Shown: positions 1 through 6,949, counted from the first letter of the stretch. The stretch: 13,355 bases of DNA from an uncultured Eubacteriales bacterium (GCA_900318545.1 ONLC01000024.1:1-13355); one strand, 5' to 3'. Program-made: numbers and translations. Notes: a model not told the origin generated them from the sequence alone.

Positions 1-1
1 A

Positions 2-43
2 ACGAGACTCTGTCTCGTGCTCTGTTTAGGGCTCTGCCCTAAA
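2..43. repeat. Period-12 CTCTG repeat forming two triloop hairpins
   Basis: Two perfect hairpins stand side by side. ACGAGAC (2-8) pairs with GTCTCGT (12-18), and TTTAGGGC (25-32) pairs with GCCCTAAA (36-43). Both have the triloop TCT. The word CTCTG recurs at 8, 20 and 32, exactly 12 bases apart, so the stems are variable 7-mers set between fixed CTCTG words. No reading frame is open here on either strand. It looks like an intergenic palindromic repeat; no function is claimed. Confidence 0.6.
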
Positions 44-71
44 AACCCGCAAGCCGCTATCGTCCGGCTTG
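41..71 (-). terminator. Possible lepA terminator
   Basis: Read on the minus strand, CAAGCCG (71-65) pairs with CGGCTTG (56-50) across an 8-base loop. It is followed by CGGG and five T (45-41). It lies about 120 bases past the lepA stop. The four bases between stem and T-run make it a weak candidate. Confidence 0.35.
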
Positions 72-135
72 GCGAACTCTTTTCTTAATCCCTTGGCAGG
101 CTCTTGCAGCTTGCTGCGTGCCCAAATGGTCATAA

Positions 136-150
136 GTCAGTGAAACTGAC
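136..150. repeat. Short perfect hairpin
   Basis: GTCAGT (136-141) and ACTGAC (145-150) form a 6-bp stem around GAA. It sits between the hairpin-rich segment and the heptamer repeat downstream of lepA. It has no T-run, so it is not a standard terminator. Confidence 0.45.
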
Positions 151-153
151 ACT

Positions 154-188
154 TTACCTGTTACCTGTTACCTATTACCTGTTACCTA
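154..188. repeat. Heptamer tandem repeat TTACCTR, five copies
   Basis: Five head-to-tail heptamers (TTACCTG, TTACCTG, TTACCTA, TTACCTG, TTACCTA) end exactly at the lepA stop codon. A sixth degenerate unit, TTACTCG, spans the stop and the last Glu codon. On the coding strand the array reads as repeated TAATAGGTAACAGG and gives back-to-back TAA TAG stops. The pattern suggests slippage-prone or mobile short-repeat DNA. Confidence 0.8.
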
Positions 189-1991
189 TTACTCGTCCAG
201 CTTCAGCACCGACATAAACGCCTCCTGCGGTACCGATACCGAGCCCAATTGCCTCATTCGCTTCTTGCCCTCTTTTTGCTTCTCAAGCAGCTTCTTCTTT
301 CTCGTGATGTCTCCGCCGTAACACTTCGCAAGTACGTCCTTTCTGAGTGCCTTTATAGTTTCTCTTGCGATTATCTTTCCGCCGATAGCCGCCTGTACAG
401 GTACCTCGAAAAGCTGCCTGGGTATGTTCTCTTTCAAACGCTCTACTATCTTTCTTGCCCTCGGATATGCCTTGTCAACATGAACGATAAAGGACAGAGC
501 GTCAACAGTTTCTCCGTTGAGAAGAACATCAAGCTTCACAAGCTTCGAGGGCTCATAGCCCTTCAGCTCGTAATCAAATGATGCATAGCCCTTTGTCCTT
601 GATTTGAGTGCATCGAAGAAATCGTAAACTATTTCGTTCAGCGGCAGAATGTAGTGCAGGTCAACCCTGTTTTCATCAAGGTACTTCATGTCCTTGAAGG
701 TGCCTCGCCTGTCCTGACAAAGCTCCATTATATTGCCGACATAATCGGGCGGAGTGTAAATGTGTGCATTCACTACAGGCTCCTCTGCACCTGCGATAAG
801 GGCAGGCTCCGGGTAGTTTGTCGGGTTGTCGATAAATACGGTTGTGCCGTCGGTCAGGTTTACCTTGTAGATAACCGAGGGTGCCGTAGTTATAAGGTCG
901 AGGTTGTATTCACGCTCTAAACGCTCCTGAATTATCTCCATGTGCAGAAGTCCCAGAAAACCGCACCTGAAGCCGAAGCCCAGTGCCACTGAGGTTTCGG
1001 GCTCAAAGGAAAGGCTTGCATCGTTCAGAAGAAGCTTTTCAAGCGCATCTCTGAGATCGGGATATTTTGCACCGTCAGCAGGATAGATACCGCTGTAGAC
1101 CATAGGGTTTACCTTCTTGTAGCCGGGGAGCGCCTCTGCACAGGGGTTTTCGGCATTGGTGACTGTGTCTCCCACACGGGTATCACCGATATCCTTGATC
1201 GAAGCGGCAATATAGCCAACCTCGCCTGCGTGGAGCTCACCTACGGGGATAAGCTCTGTAGCACCCATAAAGCCGACCTCAACAGTCTGAAACTCTGCCC
1301 CTGTTGCCATAAGACGGATAGTATCGCCTGCTTTGAGATGCCCCTCCTTCACACGGCAGTATATGATAACGCCCTTGTATGAGTCATAGTAGCTGTCAAA
1401 GATGAGGGCTTTAAGCGGCTCTTCCTCCTCGCCCTTCGGGGCAGGAATATCGGTGATAATGCGTTCAAGCACCTCTTTGATGTTGGTACCCAGCTTTGCA
1501 GATATACGTGGAGCGTCCATAGCAGGTATGCCTATTACGTTTTCGATCTCGTTGCAGGCTCTCTCGGGGTCAGCACCCGGGAGGTCTATCTTGTTTACAA
1601 CGGGCAGCACTTCAAGGTCATGCTCAATTGCAAGGTAGGTGTTTGCAAGTGTCTGAGCCTCAATTCCCTGTGAAGCGTCAACTATCAGTATTGCGCCCTC
1701 GCAGGCAGCGAGCGAACGTGAGACCTCGTAGTTGAAGTCAACGTGTCCCGGGGTGTCAATAAGGTTGAAGATATAGTCCTCGCCGTCATCGGCATGGTAG
1801 GTCATACGCACAGCTCTCGCCTTGATAGTGATACCTCTCTCACGCTCAATGTCCATATTGTCAAGGAGCTGGTTTTCCATATCTCTGAGCGCCACAGTAT
1901 CGGTCAGCTCAAGTATCCTGTCAGCGAGCGTTGACTTTCCGTGGTCGATATGAGCTATTATACAAAAGTTTCTTATCTTTGATTTATCCAT
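189..1991 (-). CDS. lepA: Elongation factor 4 (LepA), ribosome-associated GTPase
   Basis: LepA/EF4 is a translational GTPase that acts on the ribosome, affecting initiation and back-translocation; it lacks the EF-G domain IV. The 600-aa length is the family norm. The G domain shows the P-loop AHIDHGKST (residues 13-21), switch I around DIERERGITIK (47-57), DTPGH (79-83) and NKID (133-136). The C-terminus has the LepA-specific basic segment GGDITRKKKLLEKQKEGKKR and ends VLKLDE. The ATG at 1991 follows a GGAGA box at a good distance, and the protein begins at the usual MDKSKIRNF. It has its own promoter (2040-2068) and appears monocistronic. Upstream lies the terminator of the LCP gene. The stop is TAA followed directly by TAG. 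Confidence 0.97.
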   Translation of the reverse strand: MDKSKIRNFCIIAHIDHGKSTLADRILELTDTVALRDMENQLLDNMDIERERGITIKARAVRMTYHADDGEDYIFNLIDTPGHVDFNYEVSRSLAACEGAILIVDASQGIEAQTLANTYLAIEHDLEVLPVVNKIDLPGADPERACNEIENVIGIPAMDAPRISAKLGTNIKEVLERIITDIPAPKGEEEEPLKALIFDSYYDSYKGVIIYCRVKEGHLKAGDTIRLMATGAEFQTVEVGFMGATELIPVGELHAGEVGYIAASIKDIGDTRVGDTVTNAENPCAEALPGYKKVNPMVYSGIYPADGAKYPDLRDALEKLLLNDASLSFEPETSVALGFGFRCGFLGLLHMEIIQERLEREYNLDLITTAPSVIYKVNLTDGTTVFIDNPTNYPEPALIAGAEEPVVNAHIYTPPDYVGNIMELCQDRRGTFKDMKYLDENRVDLHYILPLNEIVYDFFDALKSRTKGYASFDYELKGYEPSKLVKLDVLLNGETVDALSFIVHVDKAYPRARKIVERLKENIPRQLFEVPVQAAIGGKIIARETIKALRKDVLAKCYGGDITRKKKLLEKQKEGKKRMRQLGSVSVPQEAFMSVLKLDE

Positions 1992-2039
1992 ATTAGTTCT
2001 CCAGATCTAAGATTTCTGTCTGTGCAGACATATATAGTT

Positions 2040-2068
2040 ATTATAGCACAGTCCGAAGGATTTTTCAA
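2040..2068 (-). promoter_or_regulatory. lepA promoter
   Basis: On the minus strand, -35 TTGAAA (2068-2063), a 17-base spacer ending CTGTGC, and -10 TATAAT (2045-2040). The TGC just before the -10 box is an extended -10 element. The lepA ATG lies 48 bases beyond the -10 box. Confidence 0.88.
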
Positions 2069-2080
2069 GACTTTACAAGC

Positions 2081-2109
2081 AAAAAGCTCCCGATGCAATA
2101 TCGGGAGCT
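2081..2109 (-). terminator. Terminator of the CPBP-LCP operon
   Basis: On the minus strand, AGCTCCCGAT (2109-2100) pairs with ATCGGGAGCT (2094-2085) around a 5-base loop, followed by a T-run (2085-2081). It lies just past the LCP stop codon and before the lepA promoter. Confidence 0.92.
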
Positions 2110-2115
2110 CAATAT

Positions 2116-3453
2116 TTACGAATATATCTTCTCACGCAGCAGAGCCTGACACTTATCGAAGTCAACCGTCAGCACCGACTGTCCGTCATCTGTAGTGCCA
2201 TAGGAGAAGGACTCGTCATCGGGCAGCCTCAGCGATACCGTCTTGTACTTCATCGAAAACAGAGCCTTATAGCACAGCCCGAACAGCTGCCACCTGCTCA
2301 TGTTGGAACGCAGGCTCTTAGCCGAGGTCTTTGCAAAATCCATCATTGTGAAGGGTCCGCTCGACTTCACTGTTTCAATTATCTTTGATATGACCTCTCT
2401 CTGCCGTGAGGTACGCTCAAAGTCTGCATTTCCGACATACCTGAGTCTTGCATAGGCAAGTGCCTGATTGCCGTTAAGGTGCAGCTTTCCGCCGTGGTCA
2501 AGGTAGTCAGTTCCCTTCGGAAGCTCCATTATCTTGTTCTGCTCTGCCATAGGCGGTATCATACCCTCGGCTTCTTCGTCGGTGATCTCCATATCTATTC
2601 CGCCGATAGCGTCAACTATATCAACAAACGAATAGAAATCTATGTACACATAGTCATCGACCTGTATATCAAAGTTATATTCTATCGTGTCCATAAGCAG
2701 CTCCGCACCGCCGTAAACATAAGCCGAGTTCATTTTACCCCATGTATCTATGCTCTCGCCGTCGGCATTGAAGCCCTTGATGTTCACATACATATCCCTC
2801 ATAAACGAGGTCATAACTATCTCTTTTCTCTTGCTGTTTATTGACAGCAGTATCATCGAGTCGGTGCGGCCCCTCTCCTCGACAGTTCTTGTGTCCGAGC
2901 CGATAATGAGGATATTTCTGACATCACTGCTCGTCATCGAAGCATCGGTCTTGGCACGCTTTCCGCCCTCAATGTGCTCTACAAGACCGCAGTAATGCCA
3001 CAGCATCAGATTGAATATCAGTGCCAGCACCACAATTATAAGAAGAGCTATCCTTATCGCATTTCTTACAGGGTGAGTTTTCTTTTTGCTGTAGGGTCTG
3101 CTGCTCTTTTTGGTTTTTGTGTCTGCGTCGTATGGGCTTTTGTAGTCATCATAGCGTGATTTCTGCTTTTGAGGCTTCCGTGCAGGTCTTTGGCTTCTTG
3201 AGCCTCCCCCCTGCTGATGCGAGCCTCCGCCCGAGGGTCTTCTCCTTGGCTGAGCTCCCTGCCTTTGCCGCTGAGGGCTTTGCTGTCTCTGTCCCTGAGA
3301 GCCCTGCTGAGGCTCATACGGTGCTTCGCCGTAGGGCGAATCAGCATAGTTTCCGCCGTTTTCATAGTCCGACTCGTAGCCCTCATCATAGTAGTCATCG
3401 AAGTCATAAACTCCGCCGAGGTTTTCGTAGTCCTTGTTTTTATTATCAGGCAT
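2116..3453 (-). CDS. LCP family (LytR-CpsA-Psr) cell-wall glycopolymer ligase
   Basis: LCP proteins transfer undecaprenyl-linked glycopolymers, such as teichoic acids or capsule, to peptidoglycan on the outer face of the membrane. The 445-aa protein has three parts. Residues 1-130 are a long low-complexity cytoplasmic tail, acidic and Tyr-rich to about 48, then rich in Gln, Arg, Gly and Lys. One membrane helix spans about 132-152. The extracellular LCP domain follows from about 177. Family motifs visible are GSDTR (185-189), GRTDSM (195-200), SFMRDMYV (216-223), KMNSAY (240-245), GGID (284-287), LNGNQALAYARLR and DFERTSRQREVI (344-355). No LytR_C domain follows. An AAGGAGA box precedes the ATG, 18 bases after the CPBP stop, so the two are probably cotranscribed. 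The polymer attached is unknown. Confidence 0.92.
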   Translation of the reverse strand: MPDNKNKDYENLGGVYDFDDYYDEGYESDYENGGNYADSPYGEAPYEPQQGSQGQRQQSPQRQRQGAQPRRRPSGGGSHQQGGGSRSQRPARKPQKQKSRYDDYKSPYDADTKTKKSSRPYSKKKTHPVRNAIRIALLIIVVLALIFNLMLWHYCGLVEHIEGGKRAKTDASMTSSDVRNILIIGSDTRTVEERGRTDSMILLSINSKRKEIVMTSFMRDMYVNIKGFNADGESIDTWGKMNSAYVYGGAELLMDTIEYNFDIQVDDYVYIDFYSFVDIVDAIGGIDMEITDEEAEGMIPPMAEQNKIMELPKGTDYLDHGGKLHLNGNQALAYARLRYVGNADFERTSRQREVISKIIETVKSSGPFTMMDFAKTSAKSLRSNMSRWQLFGLCYKALFSMKYKTVSLRLPDDESFSYGTTDDGQSVLTVDFDKCQALLREKIYS

Positions 3454-3471
3454 TTTGTATCTCCTTAGTTT

Positions 3472-4491
3472 TTATATCTTTCCCATAGCCGAGAGCACCG
3501 CTATAGTCAGCGAGCCGATAACAGCTATCACAGCTATCGGTGCAGTAAAATACAGCCCCAGCTTTCCCTTTACGGACACATCTCTGTGTCTCTCGGATAG
3601 TGCAAAGGTCTCCTTGTGGTATCTCAGCTCTCTTACAAAGATAACTATTCCGCAGATCATCAGTATAAACACTATTACGGCAGGAATTATAAGCCCCATA
3701 AATGCACCCTTGTGAGCCGAGATATATGAAAAGTCGTTTTCCGAAAGGGTTTTCTGAAGCTCGTCAAAGTCGAGGAAGCCTAAGAATATCGACTGCACAG
3801 CGCCTATCGTATTTATGCAGATATGCAGCAGGAGCGATGAAAACAGCGAGCCTGTCTTCTCGACCAGAAAAGCCGCACAGGTGCCCATTACCGCAGCATA
3901 AAGTATCTGCGAATATGTTCCGTGCCACATTCCGAAGCTTATACCCACTGCAAAAACAGCCGTCCAGCTGCCTATTCTGCGTGCATTCGAGAGAAGTGCC
4001 CCTCTGAACAGCAGCTCCTCATAAAAGGGTGCTAAAAGCGTCATAGCTATTATATTTGAGAGCACGCCCAGAAAGGTCGGGTTTGCAGCGAAGCTGACAG
4101 TATTGAACTCCACCCCCGATACAGACTGCACCAGCAGGAAGAAAAACGAGTTAAGATAGCTTGATGCCTATATCAGACCAAAGCACATAACTATCCAGCG
4201 AAGCAGCTGCCCCGAGCTTACGTTCGGCTTTGTCAGGCGTTCCTTTATCCTGAGCTCATGATCGGGCTCAAGCACCTTCAGCACCAGCAGACACAGCGGC
4301 ACCACCACAAGATACTGCACCACATAAGCCGAGATGCTGAGTATATCAGTGTAAGCCTTTGAGTCTTTGAAAAGGGCTGTTACCACATATTTGTCAAGCC
4401 TTATAAGCAGGGCATCCAGAATATAGAATATTATCAGCACCAAAGCATTAAGGTTCGACACCATTCGTGTGAGCCTTTTTGTATCCGACAT
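3472..4491 (-). pseudogene. CPBP-family intramembrane metalloprotease gene interrupted by an in-frame TAG
   Basis: Two open segments, 4491-4168 and 4167-3472, lie in the same frame and are separated only by TAG at 4170-4168. Joined, they encode about 339 residues of a multi-pass membrane protein. The distal part carries the CPBP (CAAX protease and bacteriocin-processing) motifs: EELLFRG with the EExxxR signature, FGMWH, and a later HICIN. These are the expected catalytic and metal-binding residues, and all lie after the stop. The proximal 107 residues hold only N-terminal helices. The ATG at 4491 has an AAGGAGTG box and a strong promoter. The nearest restart, GTG at 4131, has no ribosome binding site. 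The intact distal frame suggests a recent nonsense change, readthrough, or a sequence error. Substrate unknown. Confidence 0.85.
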
Positions 4492-4526
4492 TTTATCACT
4501 CCTTGCCCTTTTTCATTGACAGAGTC

Positions 4527-4555
4527 ATTATAGCACAGTTCTTTCAGGATTTCAA
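4527..4555 (-). promoter_or_regulatory. Promoter of the CPBP-LCP operon
   Basis: On the minus strand, TTGAAA (4555-4550), a 17-base spacer ending CTGTGC, and TATAAT (4532-4527), 35 bases before the ATG. The spacer end and boxes match the lepA promoter almost exactly. Confidence 0.88.
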
Positions 4556-4572
4556 GTGTTTTGTGCGAGATC

Positions 4573-4608
4573 AAAAAAACGCCTACGGCTTATTTCCGTA
4601 AGCGTTTT
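4573..4608 (-). terminator. thrH terminator
   Basis: On the minus strand a 13-bp stem (4608-4596 with 4588-4576, one G-T pair) closes a 7-base loop and runs into seven T (4579-4573). It begins 7 bases past the thrH stop. Confidence 0.9.
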
Positions 4609-4615
4609 GCATTTA

Positions 4616-5224
4616 TCAGTCCATAGCTGCCTTGATAGCTGCGAGGAATTCGTCATACTCCTCAAATGCCTGAAGCTCGGGGTGCTCAGCCTTGATAGCG
4701 TCTGTGCTCCTGAACAGGAAGCCTGCCTTGCTGGCCTCGATCATGCCGAGGTCATTGTGGCTGTCGCCTGCTGCAATAGTTGTAAAGCCTGCTGACTGCA
4801 GTGCCTTGACTGTTGTAAGCTTTGACTTCTCGCATCTCATCTTATATCCTGTTATCTCACCGTTCTCGCCGACCTCCAGAGTGTTGCAGAACAGTGTCGG
4901 ATAACCCAGCTTCTTCATAAGAGGTCCTGCGAACTGATAGAAGGTATCGCTTATAATGATGACCTGTGTGAAGCTTCTGAGCTCATCAAGGAACTCCTTT
5001 GCTCCGGGCATGGGGTCAACCTTAGCGATCGTTTCCTGTATCTCCTTCAGACCTAAACCGTGCTCCTTCAGTATAGCGAGCCTGTACTTCATAAGCTTAT
5101 CGTAATCGGGCTCGTCTCTTGTAGTCCTGCGAAGCTCCGGGATACCGCTTGCCTCAGCAAAAGCTATCCAGATCTCAGGCACCAGAACTCCCTCAAGATC
5201 GAGGCAGGTTACATACATACTCAT
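4616..5224 (-). CDS. thrH: ThrH-type HAD phosphatase / phosphoserine-homoserine phosphotransferase
   Basis: ThrH proteins are cytosolic HAD enzymes that dephosphorylate phosphoserine and, in Pseudomonas, can move the phosphate to homoserine, linking serine and threonine synthesis. The 202 residues match that family's length and pattern. HAD motif I is DLEGV (residues 9-13), with Glu in place of the usual second Asp as in ThrH. The ThrH-typical VPEIWIAFAE follows. Motif II is SDT (92-94), the motif III Lys lies in the YKMRCEKSK segment (127-135), and motif IV is GDSHND (153-158). The ATG at 5224 is chosen because GGAGGA lies 7 bases upstream; in-frame codons further upstream precede the promoter and are not supported. 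It is a single-gene unit with its own promoter and terminator. The homoserine phosphotransferase activity is inferred from the family. Confidence 0.88.
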   Translation of the reverse strand: MSMYVTCLDLEGVLVPEIWIAFAEASGIPELRRTTRDEPDYDKLMKYRLAILKEHGLGLKEIQETIAKVDPMPGAKEFLDELRSFTQVIIISDTFYQFAGPLMKKLGYPTLFCNTLEVGENGEITGYKMRCEKSKLTTVKALQSAGFTTIAAGDSHNDLGMIEASKAGFLFRSTDAIKAEHPELQAFEEYDEFLAAIKAAMD

Positions 5225-5260
5225 TTTAAATTCCTCCAGACTAAAAAATATTACAGAAAC

Positions 5261-5289
5261 AGTATAGCACACAGCCAAACTCATTTCAA
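5261..5289 (-). promoter_or_regulatory. thrH promoter
   Basis: On the minus strand, TTGAAA (5289-5284), a 17-base spacer ending TGTGTGC, and TATACT (5266-5261). The -35 box directly abuts the AT-rich palindrome at 5290-5310. Confidence 0.85.
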
Positions 5290-5310
5290 GAAAATTTTGT
5301 TAAAATTTTC
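5290..5310. repeat. Perfect AT-rich palindrome
   Basis: GAAAATTTT (5290-5298), spacer GTT, and AAAATTTTC (5302-5310) form a 9-bp inverted repeat between the lipoprotein stop (5315) and the thrH -35 box (5289). It could be a weak terminator for the rsmE operon, which otherwise shows none, or an operator for thrH. The sequence alone does not decide. Confidence 0.6.
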
Positions 5311-5314
5311 GCAA

Positions 5315-5845
5315 TTATGTGACAGGAATAATAGGAAGCTCGTTCTCATCAAGGTCAATATCGGGAACGGTCATCTCGGTCTGCTCTGTCTGCGAGGGCT
5401 TCTCAGTGCTCTTTGAGGTCTGCTTTTCGGTTTTCTTAGTCTCTGTTTTTTCGGTGCTCTTAGCATCGGCAGAGGTTTCTGCATTGTTTCCGCCCGAGCT
5501 GCCCGTATTTTCCGAGCCGCCCCCAGCATTTGCCGTGCTGCCGTTATTGGTGTCGGTGCTCTTTTTGGTAGTCGTGGTCTTATCGTCGGTCTTGTTTTCC
5601 GAGGCTGCCTTCGAGCTGTCCCTGTCCGAGCCGCTCTTTTCATCAGCCTTGCTGTCTGTTTTGCTGTCAGCCTTGCTCTCAGCCGAGCCGCCCTCGGAAG
5701 AGCCCTCGGAAGCACTCACCGTTACAGTGGTCTGCTTTGCCTTATCAGCCGCCTTCGAGCTCCCCTCCGATGAAGAGCTGTCGTCCTTGCAGCCTGCAAG
5801 TGTAACTGCGGATATCACCGCAAGCATTATTATAAGCTTTTTCAT
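5315..5845 (-). CDS. Low-complexity Ser/Thr/Glu/Lys-rich lipoprotein
   Basis: No known function is recognised. The ATG at 5845 starts a typical lipoprotein signal, MKKLIIMLAVISAVTLAGC, with lipobox LAGC and predicted lipidated Cys19. The other roughly 157 residues are built from Ser, Thr, Glu, Lys, Asp, Gly and Asn runs with no evident folded domain. The more ordered C-terminus reads VPDIDLDENELPIIPVT. It may be a surface stalk or linker. The start is fixed by AGGAGA (5858-5853), 7 bases upstream; this box overlaps the rsmE stop TAG, so the gene is probably translationally linked to rsmE. Long antisense frames across it are artefacts of repetitive serine and glutamate codons. Confidence 0.8.
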   Translation of the reverse strand: MKKLIIMLAVISAVTLAGCKDDSSSSEGSSKAADKAKQTTVTVSASEGSSEGGSAESKADSKTDSKADEKSGSDRDSSKAASENKTDDKTTTTKKSTDTNNGSTANAGGGSENTGSSGGNNAETSADAKSTEKTETKKTEKQTSKSTEKPSQTEQTEMTVPDIDLDENELPIIPVT

Positions 5846-5852
5846 TTTGTTT

Positions 5853-5859
5853 TCTCCTA
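5853..5859 (-). promoter_or_regulatory. Ribosome binding site overlapping the rsmE stop
   Basis: TAGGAGA on the minus strand contains both the rsmE stop TAG (5859-5857) and the AGGAGA box of the lipoprotein gene. It fixes the lipoprotein start at 5845. Confidence 0.8.
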
Positions 5860-6579
5860 TTCCATGTTCCCGGTCAGATGCATTATTATGCTGATCGCCG
5901 CAACAGGTGCAGTTTCGCACCTTAGTATCCTTTTCCCGAGACCTATCAGCCTTACTCCTGCCGACTCAGCTCTTTCGGCCTCCTGCGGCGAAAATCCTCC
6001 CTCGCTGCCTATCAGAAGCCCCACGCTCTGACCTGCCTTCAGTCCCACTGCCGAAAGTGACTCACCGCCCCTTTCGTAGCACATAAGCGGCATATCGAGA
6101 GCTTTCATTTCATCAAGGCATTCATCATAGCTCATTATCGGACTGATCTCAACCATAGCTGCCCTCTCCGACTGCTTGCAGGCCTCCAGGGATATGCGTC
6201 TCAGCCGTTCGAGCTTTTTCTCAAAGCTCTTCTTATCAGGGCGTGAAACGCACCTTTCCGTCAGCACAGGACATATCCTTGCCGCCCCGAGCTCCGTTGC
6301 CTTCTGAACTATAGTGTCAAGCTTATCTGACTTCGGCATTGCCTGATAAAGCGTAAGCCTTATATCCGCTTCATTTTCCGAGGGCATTTCTTCAAGCACC
6401 TCGCAGGAGACCAGCTCGTCTGATATTGTCAGTATTTTTGAAATGTACTCCACACCGCCCGAGCAAACGGTTATTTCATCGCCCAGCCGCATACGCAGGC
6501 TTCTTCCGATATGTCTGGCATCGCTGCCCTTAATGCTTACCTTACCGTCAGAAATATCATCGCAGAAAAACCTTGGCAT
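5857..6579 (-). CDS. rsmE: 16S rRNA m3U1498 methyltransferase RsmE
   Basis: RsmE uses S-adenosylmethionine to methylate N3 of U1498 in 16S rRNA, in the decoding region of the 30S subunit. The 240-aa protein has the N-terminal PUA-like part with HIGRSLRMRLGDEI (23-36) and the C-terminal SPOUT knot domain. Family motifs are SDKLDTIVQKATELG (84-98), EACKQSER (132-139), IGSEGGFSPQE (190-200) and LGKRILRCETAPVAA (214-228). An in-frame ATG at 6600 would add seven residues, but it lies only about 14 bases after the -10 box and has no ribosome binding site. The ATG at 6579 follows AAAAGG, so it is preferred. It ends in TAG and overlaps the binding site of the downstream lipoprotein gene. prmA, its frequent neighbour, is elsewhere in this window. 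Confidence 0.94.
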   Translation of the reverse strand: MPRFFCDDISDGKVSIKGSDARHIGRSLRMRLGDEITVCSGGVEYISKILTISDELVSCEVLEEMPSENEADIRLTLYQAMPKSDKLDTIVQKATELGAARICPVLTERCVSRPDKKSFEKKLERLRRISLEACKQSERAAMVEISPIMSYDECLDEMKALDMPLMCYERGGESLSAVGLKAGQSVGLLIGSEGGFSPQEAERAESAGVRLIGLGKRILRCETAPVAAISIIMHLTGNME

Positions 6580-6613
6580 ATTATCACTGCCTTTTCTCAT
6601 TTTTGCTTTTAGT

Positions 6614-6642
6614 ATTATAACACAGCTGTTTCAAAATTTCAA
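6614..6642 (-). promoter_or_regulatory. rsmE promoter
   Basis: On the minus strand, TTGAAA (6642-6637), a 17-base spacer ending CTGTGT, and TATAAT (6619-6614). The expected transcript start near 6607 supports the internal ATG at 6579 over the one at 6600. Confidence 0.87.
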
Positions 6643-6695
6643 TAAAATTCATAAATGATACAATAACTTTTCACACGGATAACACATTGAACAGA

Positions 6696-6860
6696 TATAA
6701 TATGGATAGTGAAAAACACTTTCACACTTTCAAGTTTGATATGTTGGCTTTTACCCCAAGCCTTCATATAATATGCTGGTAGAATTTTATTCTACTTGCT
6801 TCTCCCCTATAATTTTATTTTGGCTCCCATAGCTCACCCCGCTATGGGAGTTCGTCTTTT
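6696..6860 (+). ncRNA. Candidate small RNA or nadA leader with hairpins and terminator
   Basis: A TATAAT box (6696-6701) without a clear -35 is followed by three hairpins. GTGAAA/TTTCAC lies at 6709-6725. ATATG-TT-GGCTT pairs with AAGCC-TT-CATAT at 6739-6769, with a symmetric TT/TT internal loop. GTAGAAT/ATTCTAC lies at 6779-6795. A strong terminator then ends the unit at 6824-6860. No plus-strand gene lies upstream that would need this terminator. No known RNA family is recognised. The only short frame (6702-6782) has no ribosome binding site. Confidence 0.33.
6824..6860 (+). terminator. Terminator upstream of the nadA promoter
   Basis: CTCCCATAGC (6824-6833) and GCTATGGGAG (6841-6850) form a perfect 10-bp stem with a 7-base loop, followed by TTCGTCTTTT. 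The T-rich tail is only on the plus strand. It separates any upstream transcript from the nadA promoter at 6888. Confidence 0.82.
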
Positions 6861-6887
6861 ATTATAGTATATTTTTGATAATTATAC

Positions 6888-6916
6888 TTTACTTTTTCGC
6901 TCATATATGCTATAAT
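6888..6916 (+). promoter_or_regulatory. nadA-ppk1 promoter
   Basis: TTTACT (6888-6893), a 17-base spacer ending TGC (extended -10), and TATAAT (6911-6916), 33 bases before the nadA ATG. An inverted repeat, AGTATA-N11-TATACT (6866-6888), overlaps the first base of the -35 box. It might be an operator, although AT-rich DNA makes chance matches likely. Confidence 0.85.
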
Positions 6917-6949
6917 AATAAAGATAATATACCGAAAGGACGGCTTTAT

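Noticed and set aside
154..188. CRISPR-like array
   Set aside because: The units are 7-bp direct tandem copies with no spacers.
3066..3407. Minus-strand frame of 113 codons overlapping the LCP N-terminus
   Set aside because: It is an out-of-frame shadow of the low-complexity tail; the LCP frame has a promoter-linked operon context, a ribosome binding site and conserved motifs.
4168..4170. TAG read as a sense codon by genetic code reassignment
   Set aside because: rsmE and ppk1 both end in TAG at their expected family lengths, so TAG acts as a normal stop here.
5319..5894. Long plus-strand open frame of 191 codons opposite the Ser-rich lipoprotein
   Set aside because: It is the antisense of repetitive serine, glutamate and lysine codons, has no ribosome binding site, and the opposite strand has a clear lipoprotein signal and lipobox.
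6702..6782. Short frame (26 residues) inside the possible small RNA
   Set aside because: It has no ribosome binding site and its ATG directly follows the putative -10 box.
6696..6860. 6S RNA as an explanation for the hairpin unit before nadA
   Set aside because: 6S RNA folds as one long hairpin with a central bubble and paired ends; this stretch forms separate short hairpins in series.
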